A stretch of DNA of 37,355 bases from Planctomycetota bacterium. GTDB taxonomy: Bacteria > Planctomycetota > UBA1135. The stretch's first letter is position 1; each line of letters begins with the position of its first letter. Position numbers and translations under genes: made by a program. The notes below the pieces were generated by a model. The model saw only the letters and a list, made by a program, of their open reading frames with translations, had not been told where the DNA came from and searched no databases. Shown here in pieces: positions 19,045-27,274 of this stretch. Location of the stretch: NCBI GenBank assembly GCA_030749235.1, contig JASMKM010000114.1, forward strand, positions 1-37,355, in the 5' to 3' direction.

Positions 19045-20882
19045 GCGGCTCCGCCGCCATGCGTACCCACACCTGCGGGCAACTCCGCGCAGAAGACGTC
19101 GACACCGAGGTGGTGTTGGCAGGTTGGGTAGCCAACCGTCGCGACCATGGCGTGGTCCATTTTGTTGACCTACGGGACCGCTATGGCATGATCCAGTTGG
19201 TCGCCGATGAAGATGCGCCGGAAGGGGGCATGGAAGGCCTTAGTGGTCTTCACCCTGAGGACGTCATCCAGGTCAAGGGTGTTGTGCGTATGCGTGTCGA
19301 AGGACAGCGCAATCCCGACCGCGACACTGGCGACGTCGAGGTTCTGGTCAGTTCAGCGAGTAAAATCTCGTCCGCAGCGCGATTGCCTTTCGAAATCGCC
19401 GACCACATCGACGTGCCCGAGGAGATGCTGATGCGCTATCGGTATCTGGACATGCGTCGCTCGCCAATGCAGGAGCGCATGAAACTGCGCACCATTGCCA
19501 ATCATGCATTTCGCAAAGCGCTAATCGAAGAAGGTTTTTACGAAATCGAGACCCCGATGCTGACGCGGAGCACACCGGAAGGCGCGCGTGATTACCTGGT
19601 GCCATCCAGAATGCGTCAAGGATCCTGGTACGCCTTGCCGCAATCGCCACAGTTGTTTAAGCAGTTGAGCATGGTCGGCGGCATGGATAAGTACTTTCAG
19701 ATCGCCCGTTGCATGCGCGACGAGGACCTTCGTGCTGATCGCCAGCCGGAGTTCACCCAGCTGGATATGGAGATGTCTTTCGTCGATGAGGAAGATGTCT
19801 ATTCGCTGGTCGAAAGCGTAATGGCAGCCGTCTACCGTGAGATTAAGGGTGTGGAATTGCAGCTACCGCTGGAGCGTATGCCCTATGCGGAGTCGGTGCG
19901 CCGCTTCGCCTCGGATAAGCCGGACCTGCGCAACCCCATTGAAGTGGTGGACCTTGCCAGCGAAGGCGCGGTCCTCGACTTCGTCGTCTTCAACAACGTC
20001 TTGAAGGATGGCGGTTGGGTGCGGGGGATTCGCGTTCCGGCCGGTTCGTCGCTATCGCGTAAACAAGTCGATTCGATCGAGGCCGCTGCCAAGGATGCCG
20101 GTGCCGGTGGCGCCGCCTGGTGCAAGGTCACCGCCGATGGCCCGACTGGGCCGCTGTCGCGCTTCCTCAAGGCTAAAGAAGATGAGCATCCAGTCGTTTG
20201 CCCCGTCGGGATCGCCGGTCTCTCTGAAGCTGGTGCGGCTTTCTTGAAGGCTCTCAACGCCAGCCCAGGCGACCTGGTGGTTACCATCGCCGATGCCCCG
20301 CGTCGCGCCATGACCGCCCTCGATGCGATTCGTAATAAGGCCGGCGCCTTGATGGATTTAATCCAAGGCCCAGATTGCCTCCTGTGGATTACAGAGTTCC
20401 CTCTCTTCGAGGAAACCGACGATGGTGGCTACCACCCGGCGCATCACCCATTCACCTGCCCGGTGATGGACGACGTCGAAGCGCTGAAGTCCGGCGAGAA
20501 GGAGTCCATTCGTTCGCGTGCTTACGACCTGGTCCTCAATGGCGTGGAACTCGGCTCCGGTTCCGTTCGAATCCATGATCGCGATCTGCAGAAGAGCATC
20601 TTCAAAGCCATCGGCCTGTCGGAGGAAGTCGCCAACGAGCGCTTTGCCTTCCTGCTCGAGGCTTTCCGTTACGGCGTTCCACCTCATGCCGGTTTCGCAA
20701 TCGGCTTGGATCGCCTGTACGCACTCCTTTTTGGCGCTGACACCATTCGCGATGTCATCGCCTTCCCCAAGACAGCTACCGCCAGTTGCCCCTTAACTGG
20801 GGCGCCATCGGTGGTCGATGAAACTCAAATGGGGGAGCTCGGCATCAGCCAGCTCGTACCCGAAAACTTGAACGAGGCATAA
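19041..20882 (+). CDS. aspS: Aspartate--tRNA ligase, predicted non-discriminating (Asp/Asn)
   Basis: 613 residues, bacterial type: OB anticodon-binding domain (1-110), class II catalytic core with motif 2 (YFQIARCMRDEDLRADRQPEFTQLDMEMSF), the GAD insertion domain (about 300-420) and motif 3 (GFAIGLDRLYALLFG). His36 in RRDHG and Gly88 in RVEGQ are at the two positions which, in the Pseudomonas aeruginosa enzyme, mark a non-discriminating AspRS; E. coli, discriminating, has Leu and Lys there. Such enzymes charge both tRNA-Asp and tRNA-Asn with Asp, and GatCAB (not in this window) amidates the latter. The first ATG overlaps atpC; an ATG six codons later (19059, MRTHTCGQL) matches the family N-terminus and may be the true start. 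Confidence 0.95.
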   Translation: MSGSAAMRTHTCGQLRAEDVDTEVVLAGWVANRRDHGVVHFVDLRDRYGMIQLVADEDAPEGGMEGLSGLHPEDVIQVKGVVRMRVEGQRNPDRDTGDVEVLVSSASKISSAARLPFEIADHIDVPEEMLMRYRYLDMRRSPMQERMKLRTIANHAFRKALIEEGFYEIETPMLTRSTPEGARDYLVPSRMRQGSWYALPQSPQLFKQLSMVGGMDKYFQIARCMRDEDLRADRQPEFTQLDMEMSFVDEEDVYSLVESVMAAVYREIKGVELQLPLERMPYAESVRRFASDKPDLRNPIEVVDLASEGAVLDFVVFNNVLKDGGWVRGIRVPAGSSLSRKQVDSIEAAAKDAGAGGAAWCKVTADGPTGPLSRFLKAKEDEHPVVCPVGIAGLSEAGAAFLKALNASPGDLVVTIADAPRRAMTALDAIRNKAGALMDLIQGPDCLLWITEFPLFEETDDGGYHPAHHPFTCPVMDDVEALKSGEKESIRSRAYDLVLNGVELGSGSVRIHDRDLQKSIFKAIGLSEEVANERFAFLLEAFRYGVPPHAGFAIGLDRLYALLFGADTIRDVIAFPKTATASCPLTGAPSVVDETQMGELGISQLVPENLNEA

Positions 20883-20887
20883 CCATA
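20874..20887 (+). promoter_or_regulatory. Shine-Dalgarno GAGG and ATA start codon of infC
   Basis: GAGG at 20874-20877, within the last codons of aspS, is 7 nt before ATA at 20885-20887, which opens the IF-3 reading frame. The frame is bounded upstream by TGA at 20819-20821, and no ATG, GTG or TTG occurs in it before 21017. The only other near-N-terminal candidate is an ATA at 20879, too close to the GAGG. Confidence 0.65.
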
Positions 20888-21616
20888 GGCTCTAGAAAAC
20901 GTTACGCACCTCCTGAGAAGGAGAAATACCGGGTAAACCGACGGATCCGTATCCGCGAGGTTTTCCTTATTGATGAAAACGGTACCCAGATTGGTCCGAC
21001 TCCTACCCACGTTGCGTTGAAAAAGGCCGAGGCGGCCGGACTCGACCTCGTCGAGGTCGCTCCAAACTCCCGCCCACCGGTCGCCAAGATCCTTGATTAC
21101 GGACGTTTCAAATACGAACAGAAGAAGAAGTCCAAGGGGAAGCCCAAGGCCACTTCTTCGGTCCTCAAGGAAGTCCGCGTCCGCCCTAAGATTGATGTCC
21201 ATGACCTGGATATTAAAATCCGCAAGGCCCGAGAATTCTTGGAAGCTGGGCACAAGGTTCAAGTGACTTGCCTTTTCCGCGGTCGCGAGATGGCGTACCA
21301 GAGCATTGGCCGTGGTGTGATGCTGCGTGTCGCCAAGGAGCTCGAGGACATTGCCCGGGTGGAGCGCGATCCACGCATGGAAGGGCGTCGCATGAACTTG
21401 ATGTTAGGCAAGAGGGCTACGCCATTAGTCCAACCTGCGGAACCCAAGGAGGAAGAGGTCACGCCGAAGTCGAAGTCGATGCCGGTGACCCACCAGGAGG
21501 ATTTCGCCGATTTACCAGCCATCCCGGCCAAGCCGCAGGAGGCCGCAGAACCGCAGGCCGAGGAATCCGATTCCGCCGCCGAGAAGCCCTCAGACGATCC
21601 TAAGGAGTCCGAATAG
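20885..21616 (+). CDS. infC: Translation initiation factor IF-3, ATA start, long acidic C-terminal tail
   Basis: 243 residues from ATA. IF-3 keeps 30S subunits free and proofreads the start codon and initiator tRNA. The N-domain contains YRVNRRIRIREVFLIDENGTQIG (about 15-37) and AGLDLVEVAPNSRPPVAKILDYGRF. The C-domain contains EVRVRPKIDVHDLDIKIRKAREFLE and FRGREMAYQSIGRGVMLR. A canonical start (TTG at 21017) would delete half of the N-domain, so the non-canonical start is preferred. In E. coli infC starts with AUU and IF-3 represses its own translation by rejecting it; the same logic fits here. After about residue 177 there is a 66-residue Glu/Pro/Ala-rich tail absent from E. coli IF-3 (180 residues). 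It begins 2 bp after aspS. Confidence 0.9.
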   Translation: MGSRKRYAPPEKEKYRVNRRIRIREVFLIDENGTQIGPTPTHVALKKAEAAGLDLVEVAPNSRPPVAKILDYGRFKYEQKKKSKGKPKATSSVLKEVRVRPKIDVHDLDIKIRKAREFLEAGHKVQVTCLFRGREMAYQSIGRGVMLRVAKELEDIARVERDPRMEGRRMNLMLGKRATPLVQPAEPKEEEVTPKSKSMPVTHQEDFADLPAIPAKPQEAAEPQAEESDSAAEKPSDDPKESE

Positions 21617-21623
21617 GGCTTTC

Positions 21624-21651
21624 TTGACCACGTCCGCTGAAACCGTACAAT
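21624..21651 (+). promoter_or_regulatory. Candidate promoter for rpmI-rplT-pheST
   Basis: TTGACC (21624-21629), a 16-nt spacer, TACAAT (21646-21651): each hexamer matches 5 of 6 consensus bases. It lies in the 82-nt gap between infC and rpmI and would give a leader of about 40 nt. It would let the two ribosomal proteins and PheRS be made independently of the long upstream operon. Confidence 0.55.
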
Positions 21652-21698
21652 ATTCGGCTCGATTTTCCCCACTTGGCCCTAAGACACAGGAGGATACT

Positions 21699-21893
21699 GT
21701 GCCCAAGCAGAAAACTAAAAAAGCAGTCTCGAAGCGCTTCAAACTCACCAAGACCGGTAAGGTCATGCGCCGTCACCAGATGACGGGGCACTTTATGTGC
21801 GCCAAGACGTCCAAGCGACGTCGTGCCTTGCGTCGCAACGCTGTGGTTCCTGGCGGAATCGCAGTGAATCTCGCCAAACTCATGCAAAGTTAG
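21699..21893 (+). CDS. rpmI: 50S ribosomal protein L35
   Basis: 64 residues from GTG at 21699, with a perfect AGGAGG at 21688-21693 (5-nt spacing), one of the best Shine-Dalgarno sequences in the window. The start is set by that site and by the family N-terminus PKQKTKKAVSKRFKLTKTGK. Basic throughout. The RRHQMTGHFMCAKTSKRRRAL segment corresponds to the conserved middle of L35. Between infC and rplT, as in most bacteria. Confidence 0.95.
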   Translation: MPKQKTKKAVSKRFKLTKTGKVMRRHQMTGHFMCAKTSKRRRALRRNAVVPGGIAVNLAKLMQS

Positions 21894-21903
21894 GTAGAGA
21901 GAA

Positions 21904-22263
21904 ATGACTAGAACACGTTCCGTAGTTCCACGCGTCCGTCGTCGTAAGCGCCTGATGCGCCGTGCGAAGGGTTTCTGGGGTGGTCGTCATCGTTTGCTAC
22001 GCACGGTCAAGGAGACCTTGTTGCGCTCCGGCAACTTCGCCTATCGCGATCGCAAGAACCGCAAGCGCGAGTTCCGCAAGCTTTGGATTCAGCGCATCAA
22101 CGCCGGTGCCCGCATGAATGGCATGTCCTACAGTCGTTTGGTGAATGGCATGAAGAAAGCCGACATTCAGATCGACCGCAAGGCCCTCTCCGAGCTTGCA
22201 TTCCACGACCCCGCTGCCTTTCGTGCAGTGGTCGAGAAGGCCCAAGCCGCACTCGCTGCCTAA
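21904..22263 (+). CDS. rplT: 50S ribosomal protein L20
   Basis: 119 residues, usual length. The N-terminal basic extension (TRTRSVVPRVRRRKRLMRRAKGFWGGR) binds 23S rRNA early in 50S assembly. The globular part includes YRDRKNRKREFRKLWIQRINAGARMNGMSYSRLVNGMKKA. L20 represses its own operon through leader RNA structures in E. coli and Bacillus. I see no clear L20-site mimic in the 82-nt rpmI leader, though folding could not be computed. Confidence 0.97.
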   Translation: MTRTRSVVPRVRRRKRLMRRAKGFWGGRHRLLRTVKETLLRSGNFAYRDRKNRKREFRKLWIQRINAGARMNGMSYSRLVNGMKKADIQIDRKALSELAFHDPAAFRAVVEKAQAALAA

Positions 22264-22275
22264 GTCGCAAGCACC

Positions 22276-23313
22276 ATGCGTGACCGTCTCGAAGCACTTT
22301 GCCGCGACGGAATCGCCGCGGTAGCCGAAGCCCAAAGCGCCGACGCCCTGCAGGACGTGGAAGTCCAGCTACTAGGGCGTAATGGTGCCCTCACGGCCCA
22401 GCTTAAGGGCTTGGGCAAACTGTCTGCTGAGGAACGCCCGGCGGCAGGCAAGCTCGCCAATGAGGTTAAGCAAACCCTGCAGAAGGCACTCGAGGACCGC
22501 CGCGCCGCGATTGAGAAGGCTGAGCTTGAGGAAGACCTCGCCGGCAGGGGCGTCGATCCCACCATGCCCGGTGCGCCAATGCCCGTCGGCGGCGTGCACC
22601 CGGTCATGGCGGTCGCTCGTGAGCTCGAGGACCTGTTTGGCTCGATGGGCTATGTAGTTTGGGATGGTCCCGAGATTGAGACTGAAGCTCATAACTTCGA
22701 CAACCTGAATATCCCCGGCGACCACCCCGCGCGTGAATCGCACGACACCATTTGGATGGAAGATACTCCTGAGGATGGCCGTCTTTGCCTGCGTACCCAT
22801 ACCTCGCCGGTACAAGTGCGTGCCTTGAAGCAGTTCGGTGCGCCCTTGCGCGTGGTTGCTCCCGGCCGAGTGTTCCGTCAAGAGGCTCAAGACGCCACCC
22901 ACGAACATACTTTTCACCAGATGGAAGGATTGGTCGTGGATAAGGGCATCGGTGTGCCGCACATGTTGCACGCCATGAACAGCATGCTGGAAGGCATTTT
23001 CGGGCGCAAACTGGAGACTCGTTTGCGCCCTGGCTTCTTCCCCTTCGTGGAGCCAGGCTTCGAGCTTGATGCGCGTTGCCCTTTCTGCAAGCAGGGCTGC
23101 AAGGTCTGTAAGGGCACCACTTGGATTGAGTTGATGCCTGGCGGCCTGGTGCATCCCAATGTTTTGTGTGCAGCCGGCGTGGATCCAGAAACCTATAGCG
23201 GTTTCGCCTTCGGCCTCGGCCTGTCGCGCATGGCCATGTTGCGCTATGGCATTCATGACATTCGCTGGATGATGAGCGGCGACCTGCGTTTCCTCGAACA
23301 GTTCTCAGCATGA
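22276..23313 (+). CDS. pheS: Phenylalanine--tRNA ligase subunit alpha
   Basis: 345 residues. The N-terminal coiled coil (about 1-85) binds tRNA. The class II catalytic core contains THTSPVQVRALKQ, motif 2 FRQEAQDATHEHTFHQMEGLVVD and motif 3 GFAFGLGLSRMAMLRYGIHDIRW. A Cys cluster CPFCKQGCKVCKG (near residue 261) resembles the zinc-ribbon-like insertion seen in many PheS proteins. It starts 12 bp after rplT and overlaps pheT by 4 nt. Confidence 0.97.
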   Translation: MRDRLEALCRDGIAAVAEAQSADALQDVEVQLLGRNGALTAQLKGLGKLSAEERPAAGKLANEVKQTLQKALEDRRAAIEKAELEEDLAGRGVDPTMPGAPMPVGGVHPVMAVARELEDLFGSMGYVVWDGPEIETEAHNFDNLNIPGDHPARESHDTIWMEDTPEDGRLCLRTHTSPVQVRALKQFGAPLRVVAPGRVFRQEAQDATHEHTFHQMEGLVVDKGIGVPHMLHAMNSMLEGIFGRKLETRLRPGFFPFVEPGFELDARCPFCKQGCKVCKGTTWIELMPGGLVHPNVLCAAGVDPETYSGFAFGLGLSRMAMLRYGIHDIRWMMSGDLRFLEQFSA

Positions 23314-25730
23314 AGATTTCGCTCAATTGGGTAGGCGACTACGTCGACATCTCCGATCTCTCGGCTGAAAAGATTGCGGAGTTATTGTCTTTGCATACTG
23401 CCGAGGTCGAAGGCATTGAGTCCTTTGGCGAAGGCATTCGCGATGTTGTGGTCGGACATGTGGTCCAATGCGGTCAACATCCTGCTGCTGACAAGCTGTC
23501 CTTGACCATGGTTGAGTACGGTGGTGAGGAACCCGTGCCGGTGGTCTGTGGGGCACCGAATGTTCGTGAGGGTCAGAAGATTGCCTTTGCACCGGTGGGC
23601 AGCAAGTTGCCCGGCGACCTAAAAATTAAGAAAGCTAAGCTGCGTGGCGAGGTGTCCCGCGGCATGATTTGCTCCGAGCGGGAACTAGAAATCAGTGAGG
23701 AGCACGACGGCATCCTGGAACTGCACCAGGATGCTCCGGTTGGCGAGCGCCTCATCGATTTCCTTGGAATGAAGGATTCGGTGCTGGAACTCGACAACAA
23801 GTCGTTGACCCACCGTCCAGATCTATGGGGGCACTACGGTTTTGCTCGTGAGTTGTCCGTTATCCTCAATCGCCCACTGAGTCCCCTGGATCTTGACGTG
23901 GCTTGGCCTCGCCAAGAGGGTAGTTGGAAAATTTCTCTCAGCGACATCGAGGGTTGCCCTCAATATGGGGCCACGGAAATTGACCTAGGTGGCATTCCCG
24001 GCCAAGCGCCGACGTGGATGCGTAATCGCCTGCAAGCAGTGGAGCAGCGTCCGGTCAATGATATCGTCGACATCACCAACTACGTGTTGCTGGAGATTGG
24101 GCAGCCAACCCATGCCTTTGACGCTAGCACCTTGCGTGGTCACGCCATCGAGGTGAGAGCTGCCCAGGAAGGTGAGAGCTTTACCACCCTGGACGAGGTC
24201 GAGCGCAAGCTTGAGAGCGACGACTTGGTCATCTCCGACGGTGAACGCGCTGTTGCCTTGGCTGGAGTCATGGGTGGTCTTGATACCGAGGTCACTCATA
24301 ACACCACTCGGATTCTGCTTGAATCAGCAGTTTTTCATGGCACGCGTATCCGTCGTACTGCCCAACGCCTGGCGTTGCGCAGCGAAGCCAGTACTCGTTT
24401 TGAGAAGTCCCTTGATCCGGCCTACACTCAGCAGGCTACTGCGCGTTTCTGCAAGCTGTTGTTAGATATCCGTCCAGCAGCAAAGGTCTTGAGTGCACCT
24501 CAGGTGGAGGGCCATAGCGTTGCTCCCGAGATTGTTCTGCAGTTGGACCCAGTGCGCACCTCTGAGCTGCTGGGCATCGAAATGGACAGGCCAGCCATGA
24601 CCGGTATCCTTGAAAACTTAGGCTTCTCGGTGGAGGACCAGGGGCAGGAGTTGGCGGTGACGGTGCCCAGCTGGCGTGCCACCAAGGATGTCTCGCTGGC
24701 CATTGACCTCGTCGAGGAGATCGGTCGCATCCACGGCTACAACCGCATTCAAGCAAAGCCGCTGAATGCGCCTGTGGCGGTTCCAGTGCAGCAGCCATTA
24801 CGTCTTCTTGGTCGCAAGTTGCTGGCACGCTTGGTGCAGAGTCACGGTGCGTTTGAGACCCAGTCCTATTCCTTCCTCGACAACAACTGGGCGGACAGCC
24901 TGGGCCTAGGGCGTCAAGATTTTGTCTGCATCGCGAACCCTGTCCATTCCGAAGTGGAGCTCATGCGTCGCGACCCGATTCCGAGCTTGTTGGAACAAGC
25001 TGTAGGCAACCTGCGCGAGAACCCAGCCGGGCGCCTCTGCGAACTAGCCAAGGGTTACGAACCGATTGCAGGAGAACTGCAGCCTCGGGAACGGTGCTGG
25101 TTGGCGGTGGTGGAGTGGGCCGGCAAGGACACTCCGCGTGAAGGCTATGAAAGCCTGTTTGCGCGTCTGCGTGGTGTCAGTCAGGACTTAATGCGCAGCC
25201 TCGATTTGCTCGACAAGCTGCGGACCAGTCCCGTTCAGCCAGAAACACCCATGCCGACTTGGGCCCACCCGGTGCAATCCTTGGAATATCATGTTGGCGA
25301 AACATTGTTGGGCCGGAGCTGTCGGGTACATCCACGATTGCAGGCCGCAATGGAGTTTGATCGTGCCGACGTCGGCGTCCTGCTTTTGGACCTCGAGGCG
25401 CTAGCCAAGGTTGCCGAGCAGGCGGAACCGAAGTTTCATGAACCTTCGAAGTTCCCCGGCATCAAGGTGGATATTGCTCTGGCATTGCCTGAGGCCGTCC
25501 CCTATGACGAGGTCGTCGGCGCCATCCGAAAATTTGGTGGCAAATTCCTCGATAGCCTAGAGCTTTTCGACGTCTACACAGGCCCTGGCCTGGAGGAAGG
25601 GCAGCGCAGTCTAGCCTTCCGAAGCCTGCTGAGGTCGCCTGAGCGCACCCTGAGCGACAAGGAGGAGCGGAAATTCCTCAAGAAGATGGAGCAGGTCGCA
25701 ATCGAGTTAGGCGGAAACCTTCGTAGCTAA
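23310..25730 (+). CDS. pheT: Phenylalanine--tRNA ligase subunit beta
   Basis: 806 residues, standard large form. Domains in order: the tRNA-binding OB fold (VVGHVVQCGQHPAADKLSLT, about 45-155), the B3/B4 editing domain (about 210-390, with RPVNDIVDITNYVLLEIGQPTHAFD), the B5 domain (about 410-485), the catalytic-like core with LVEEIGRIHGYNRI, and the C-terminal FDX-ACB anticodon-binding domain (KFPGIKVDIALALPEAVPYDEV to SPERTLSDKEERKF). The ATGA overlap with pheS (23310-23313) supports 1:1 synthesis. It ends the 14-kb rightward run that begins at atpZ. Confidence 0.97.
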   Translation: MKISLNWVGDYVDISDLSAEKIAELLSLHTAEVEGIESFGEGIRDVVVGHVVQCGQHPAADKLSLTMVEYGGEEPVPVVCGAPNVREGQKIAFAPVGSKLPGDLKIKKAKLRGEVSRGMICSERELEISEEHDGILELHQDAPVGERLIDFLGMKDSVLELDNKSLTHRPDLWGHYGFARELSVILNRPLSPLDLDVAWPRQEGSWKISLSDIEGCPQYGATEIDLGGIPGQAPTWMRNRLQAVEQRPVNDIVDITNYVLLEIGQPTHAFDASTLRGHAIEVRAAQEGESFTTLDEVERKLESDDLVISDGERAVALAGVMGGLDTEVTHNTTRILLESAVFHGTRIRRTAQRLALRSEASTRFEKSLDPAYTQQATARFCKLLLDIRPAAKVLSAPQVEGHSVAPEIVLQLDPVRTSELLGIEMDRPAMTGILENLGFSVEDQGQELAVTVPSWRATKDVSLAIDLVEEIGRIHGYNRIQAKPLNAPVAVPVQQPLRLLGRKLLARLVQSHGAFETQSYSFLDNNWADSLGLGRQDFVCIANPVHSEVELMRRDPIPSLLEQAVGNLRENPAGRLCELAKGYEPIAGELQPRERCWLAVVEWAGKDTPREGYESLFARLRGVSQDLMRSLDLLDKLRTSPVQPETPMPTWAHPVQSLEYHVGETLLGRSCRVHPRLQAAMEFDRADVGVLLLDLEALAKVAEQAEPKFHEPSKFPGIKVDIALALPEAVPYDEVVGAIRKFGGKFLDSLELFDVYTGPGLEEGQRSLAFRSLLRSPERTLSDKEERKFLKKMEQVAIELGGNLRS

Positions 25731-25757
25731 GAGCCTACGCAGAGGGTATTTTTAGAC

Positions 25758-25779
25758 GCGGGGCCCCATAGAACCCCGC
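25758..25779 (+). terminator. GC-rich hairpin after pheT
   Basis: GCGGGG (25758-25763) pairs with CCCCGC (25774-25779) around a 10-nt loop, in the 59-bp gap between pheT and the next gene. No T-run follows, so termination would be weak or factor-assisted. It may separate the translation genes from the sugar transferase gene. Confidence 0.25.
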
Positions 25780-25789
25780 CGGCCCCTTC

Positions 25790-27274
25790 GTGATGAACTA
25801 CCTGCGGAAAAACTTCGACATCCTGTACATCGTGGTTCAGGTATGGATTGATGGTTTTGTCACATTGTTGGCCTGCTTGACTGGTTTTTGGGCCTTCTCG
25901 TATTTCATCTTGCCAAACCAAGCGATAGACCTGGATAACTACCGGCAGCTGTTCGTAATGATCACCGGCATCGTCTTGGCCTGTTTCTGGACTTTCGGCC
26001 TGTATCAGGGGCAGAAGTCCATCCTCAACGTCGAGGAATATCGCGGAATCTTCAAGGCCACGTTGATGTCTTTCCTGGTCACCGCCTGTGCAATTTTCCT
26101 GCTGCGCGGCGTTGATGGCCTTCCGGAAGAAGTTAAGAGCCACTGGATTTATCAGTTGGCCAACGTGCCCTATTCAGTGCTGAAGCTGGACAACGCTGAT
26201 CAGTATTCGCGAATGTTGTACATTCTGGTTTTTGCCTGCATCTTCATCTTCACAATCATCCAGCGTGCGATCACCTTTAACATCCTGTCGTCCTTCTACG
26301 CCCATGGTATTGGCAACACGAACGTGGCGATTTTTGGCACCGGCCAGATAGCTCGTCGCTTGCAGCAGAAGCTTAAGCTGTTCCCTACGCTGGGGTACCG
26401 ATTCGTCGGTTTTCTGGACGAGCGCGAGGCGGTGAAGGACGGGCTTGAGGAAGTCCAAGGTTTTCCGGTGTTGGGACATGACTTTGAGCTTGACCATCTG
26501 CGGGACCGTTATGAGTTGCGCCGCATTCTGATTGCAAAACCTGATTACGAGGAGGATGAACTTGTCGGGTTGTGTAAGAAATTGGATAACTTTGGCATTC
26601 AATATCAAGTCGTGCCGCGTCTCTATCATTTCTTCTCGAGACGCTTCACGGTTGAGTCGATCGATTCACTGCCTTTGATTACGCCGGTGCCCTTGCACGG
26701 CAAACCGCTTTATTCAATGGTTAAGCGCCTGATGGACATCCTAGCCTCGGCCAGCGTGCTTCTGATTACTCTGCCGCTAAGCCTGATTCTGGTCTTACTT
26801 ATCAAGCGCGAGTCTTCAGGCCCTGTGTTCTTTACTCAAATCCGACAAGGTGCTAATAATCGCTCCTTCCGGATGGTGAAATTTCGCACGATGTACAACG
26901 ATATGTGTGGTGACGCGGTCACCCCGCAGACAGGAACTGATCCGCGTGTCACCAAGATCGGGCGCTTCCTGCGCAAGATGTCCTTAGATGAAATTCCGCA
27001 GCTCTGGAACGTGTTGCGCGGCGACATGTCAATTGTCGGCCCGCGTCCGGAAATGCCATTCATTGTGGAGCAATACAACGAAACTCAGATGCTGCGCCTG
27101 GATGTCAAGCCTGGCATTACTGGCCTGTGGCAGGTCTCGGAGGCTCGTAAAGCACCCATCCATGAGAACCTGGATTACGACCTCTATTACATCGAGAACC
27201 AGTCCTTGTTCCTCGATCTCACGATCGCCAGCTTGACGGTCGCAACCATGTTGCGCCAGACCAGCACGCACTAA
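25790..27274 (+). CDS. Polyprenyl-phosphate hexose-1-phosphate transferase (WbaP/WcaJ type)
   Basis: 494 residues (GTG at 25790, or the adjacent ATG at 25793). This family loads the first sugar phosphate onto undecaprenyl phosphate at the inner membrane to start exopolysaccharide or O-antigen units. Four N-terminal membrane helices fall in residues about 10-165. A Rossmann-like CoA-binding_3 domain follows (VAIFGTGQIARRLQQKLKLFP, about 179-199), then a fifth hydrophobic segment (LMDILASASVLLITLPLSL). The bacterial sugar transferase domain has GPVFFTQIRQGANNRSFRMVKFRTM, then RVTKIGRFLRKMSLDEIPQLWNVLRGDMSIVGPRPE and KPGITGLWQVS. The sugar cannot be told. No other glycosyltransferases are nearby, so this initiating enzyme stands apart from its pathway. 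Its TAATG overlaps the next start. Confidence 0.9.
   Translation: MMNYLRKNFDILYIVVQVWIDGFVTLLACLTGFWAFSYFILPNQAIDLDNYRQLFVMITGIVLACFWTFGLYQGQKSILNVEEYRGIFKATLMSFLVTACAIFLLRGVDGLPEEVKSHWIYQLANVPYSVLKLDNADQYSRMLYILVFACIFIFTIIQRAITFNILSSFYAHGIGNTNVAIFGTGQIARRLQQKLKLFPTLGYRFVGFLDEREAVKDGLEEVQGFPVLGHDFELDHLRDRYELRRILIAKPDYEEDELVGLCKKLDNFGIQYQVVPRLYHFFSRRFTVESIDSLPLITPVPLHGKPLYSMVKRLMDILASASVLLITLPLSLILVLLIKRESSGPVFFTQIRQGANNRSFRMVKFRTMYNDMCGDAVTPQTGTDPRVTKIGRFLRKMSLDEIPQLWNVLRGDMSIVGPRPEMPFIVEQYNETQMLRLDVKPGITGLWQVSEARKAPIHENLDYDLYYIENQSLFLDLTIASLTVATMLRQTSTH

Noticed and set aside
21017-21616. infC starting at TTG 21017
   Set aside because: Would remove about 44 residues of the conserved IF-3 N-domain that are encoded in frame upstream.
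22372-23256. 294-codon open frame on the minus strand
   Set aside because: Antisense to pheS; a shadow frame.
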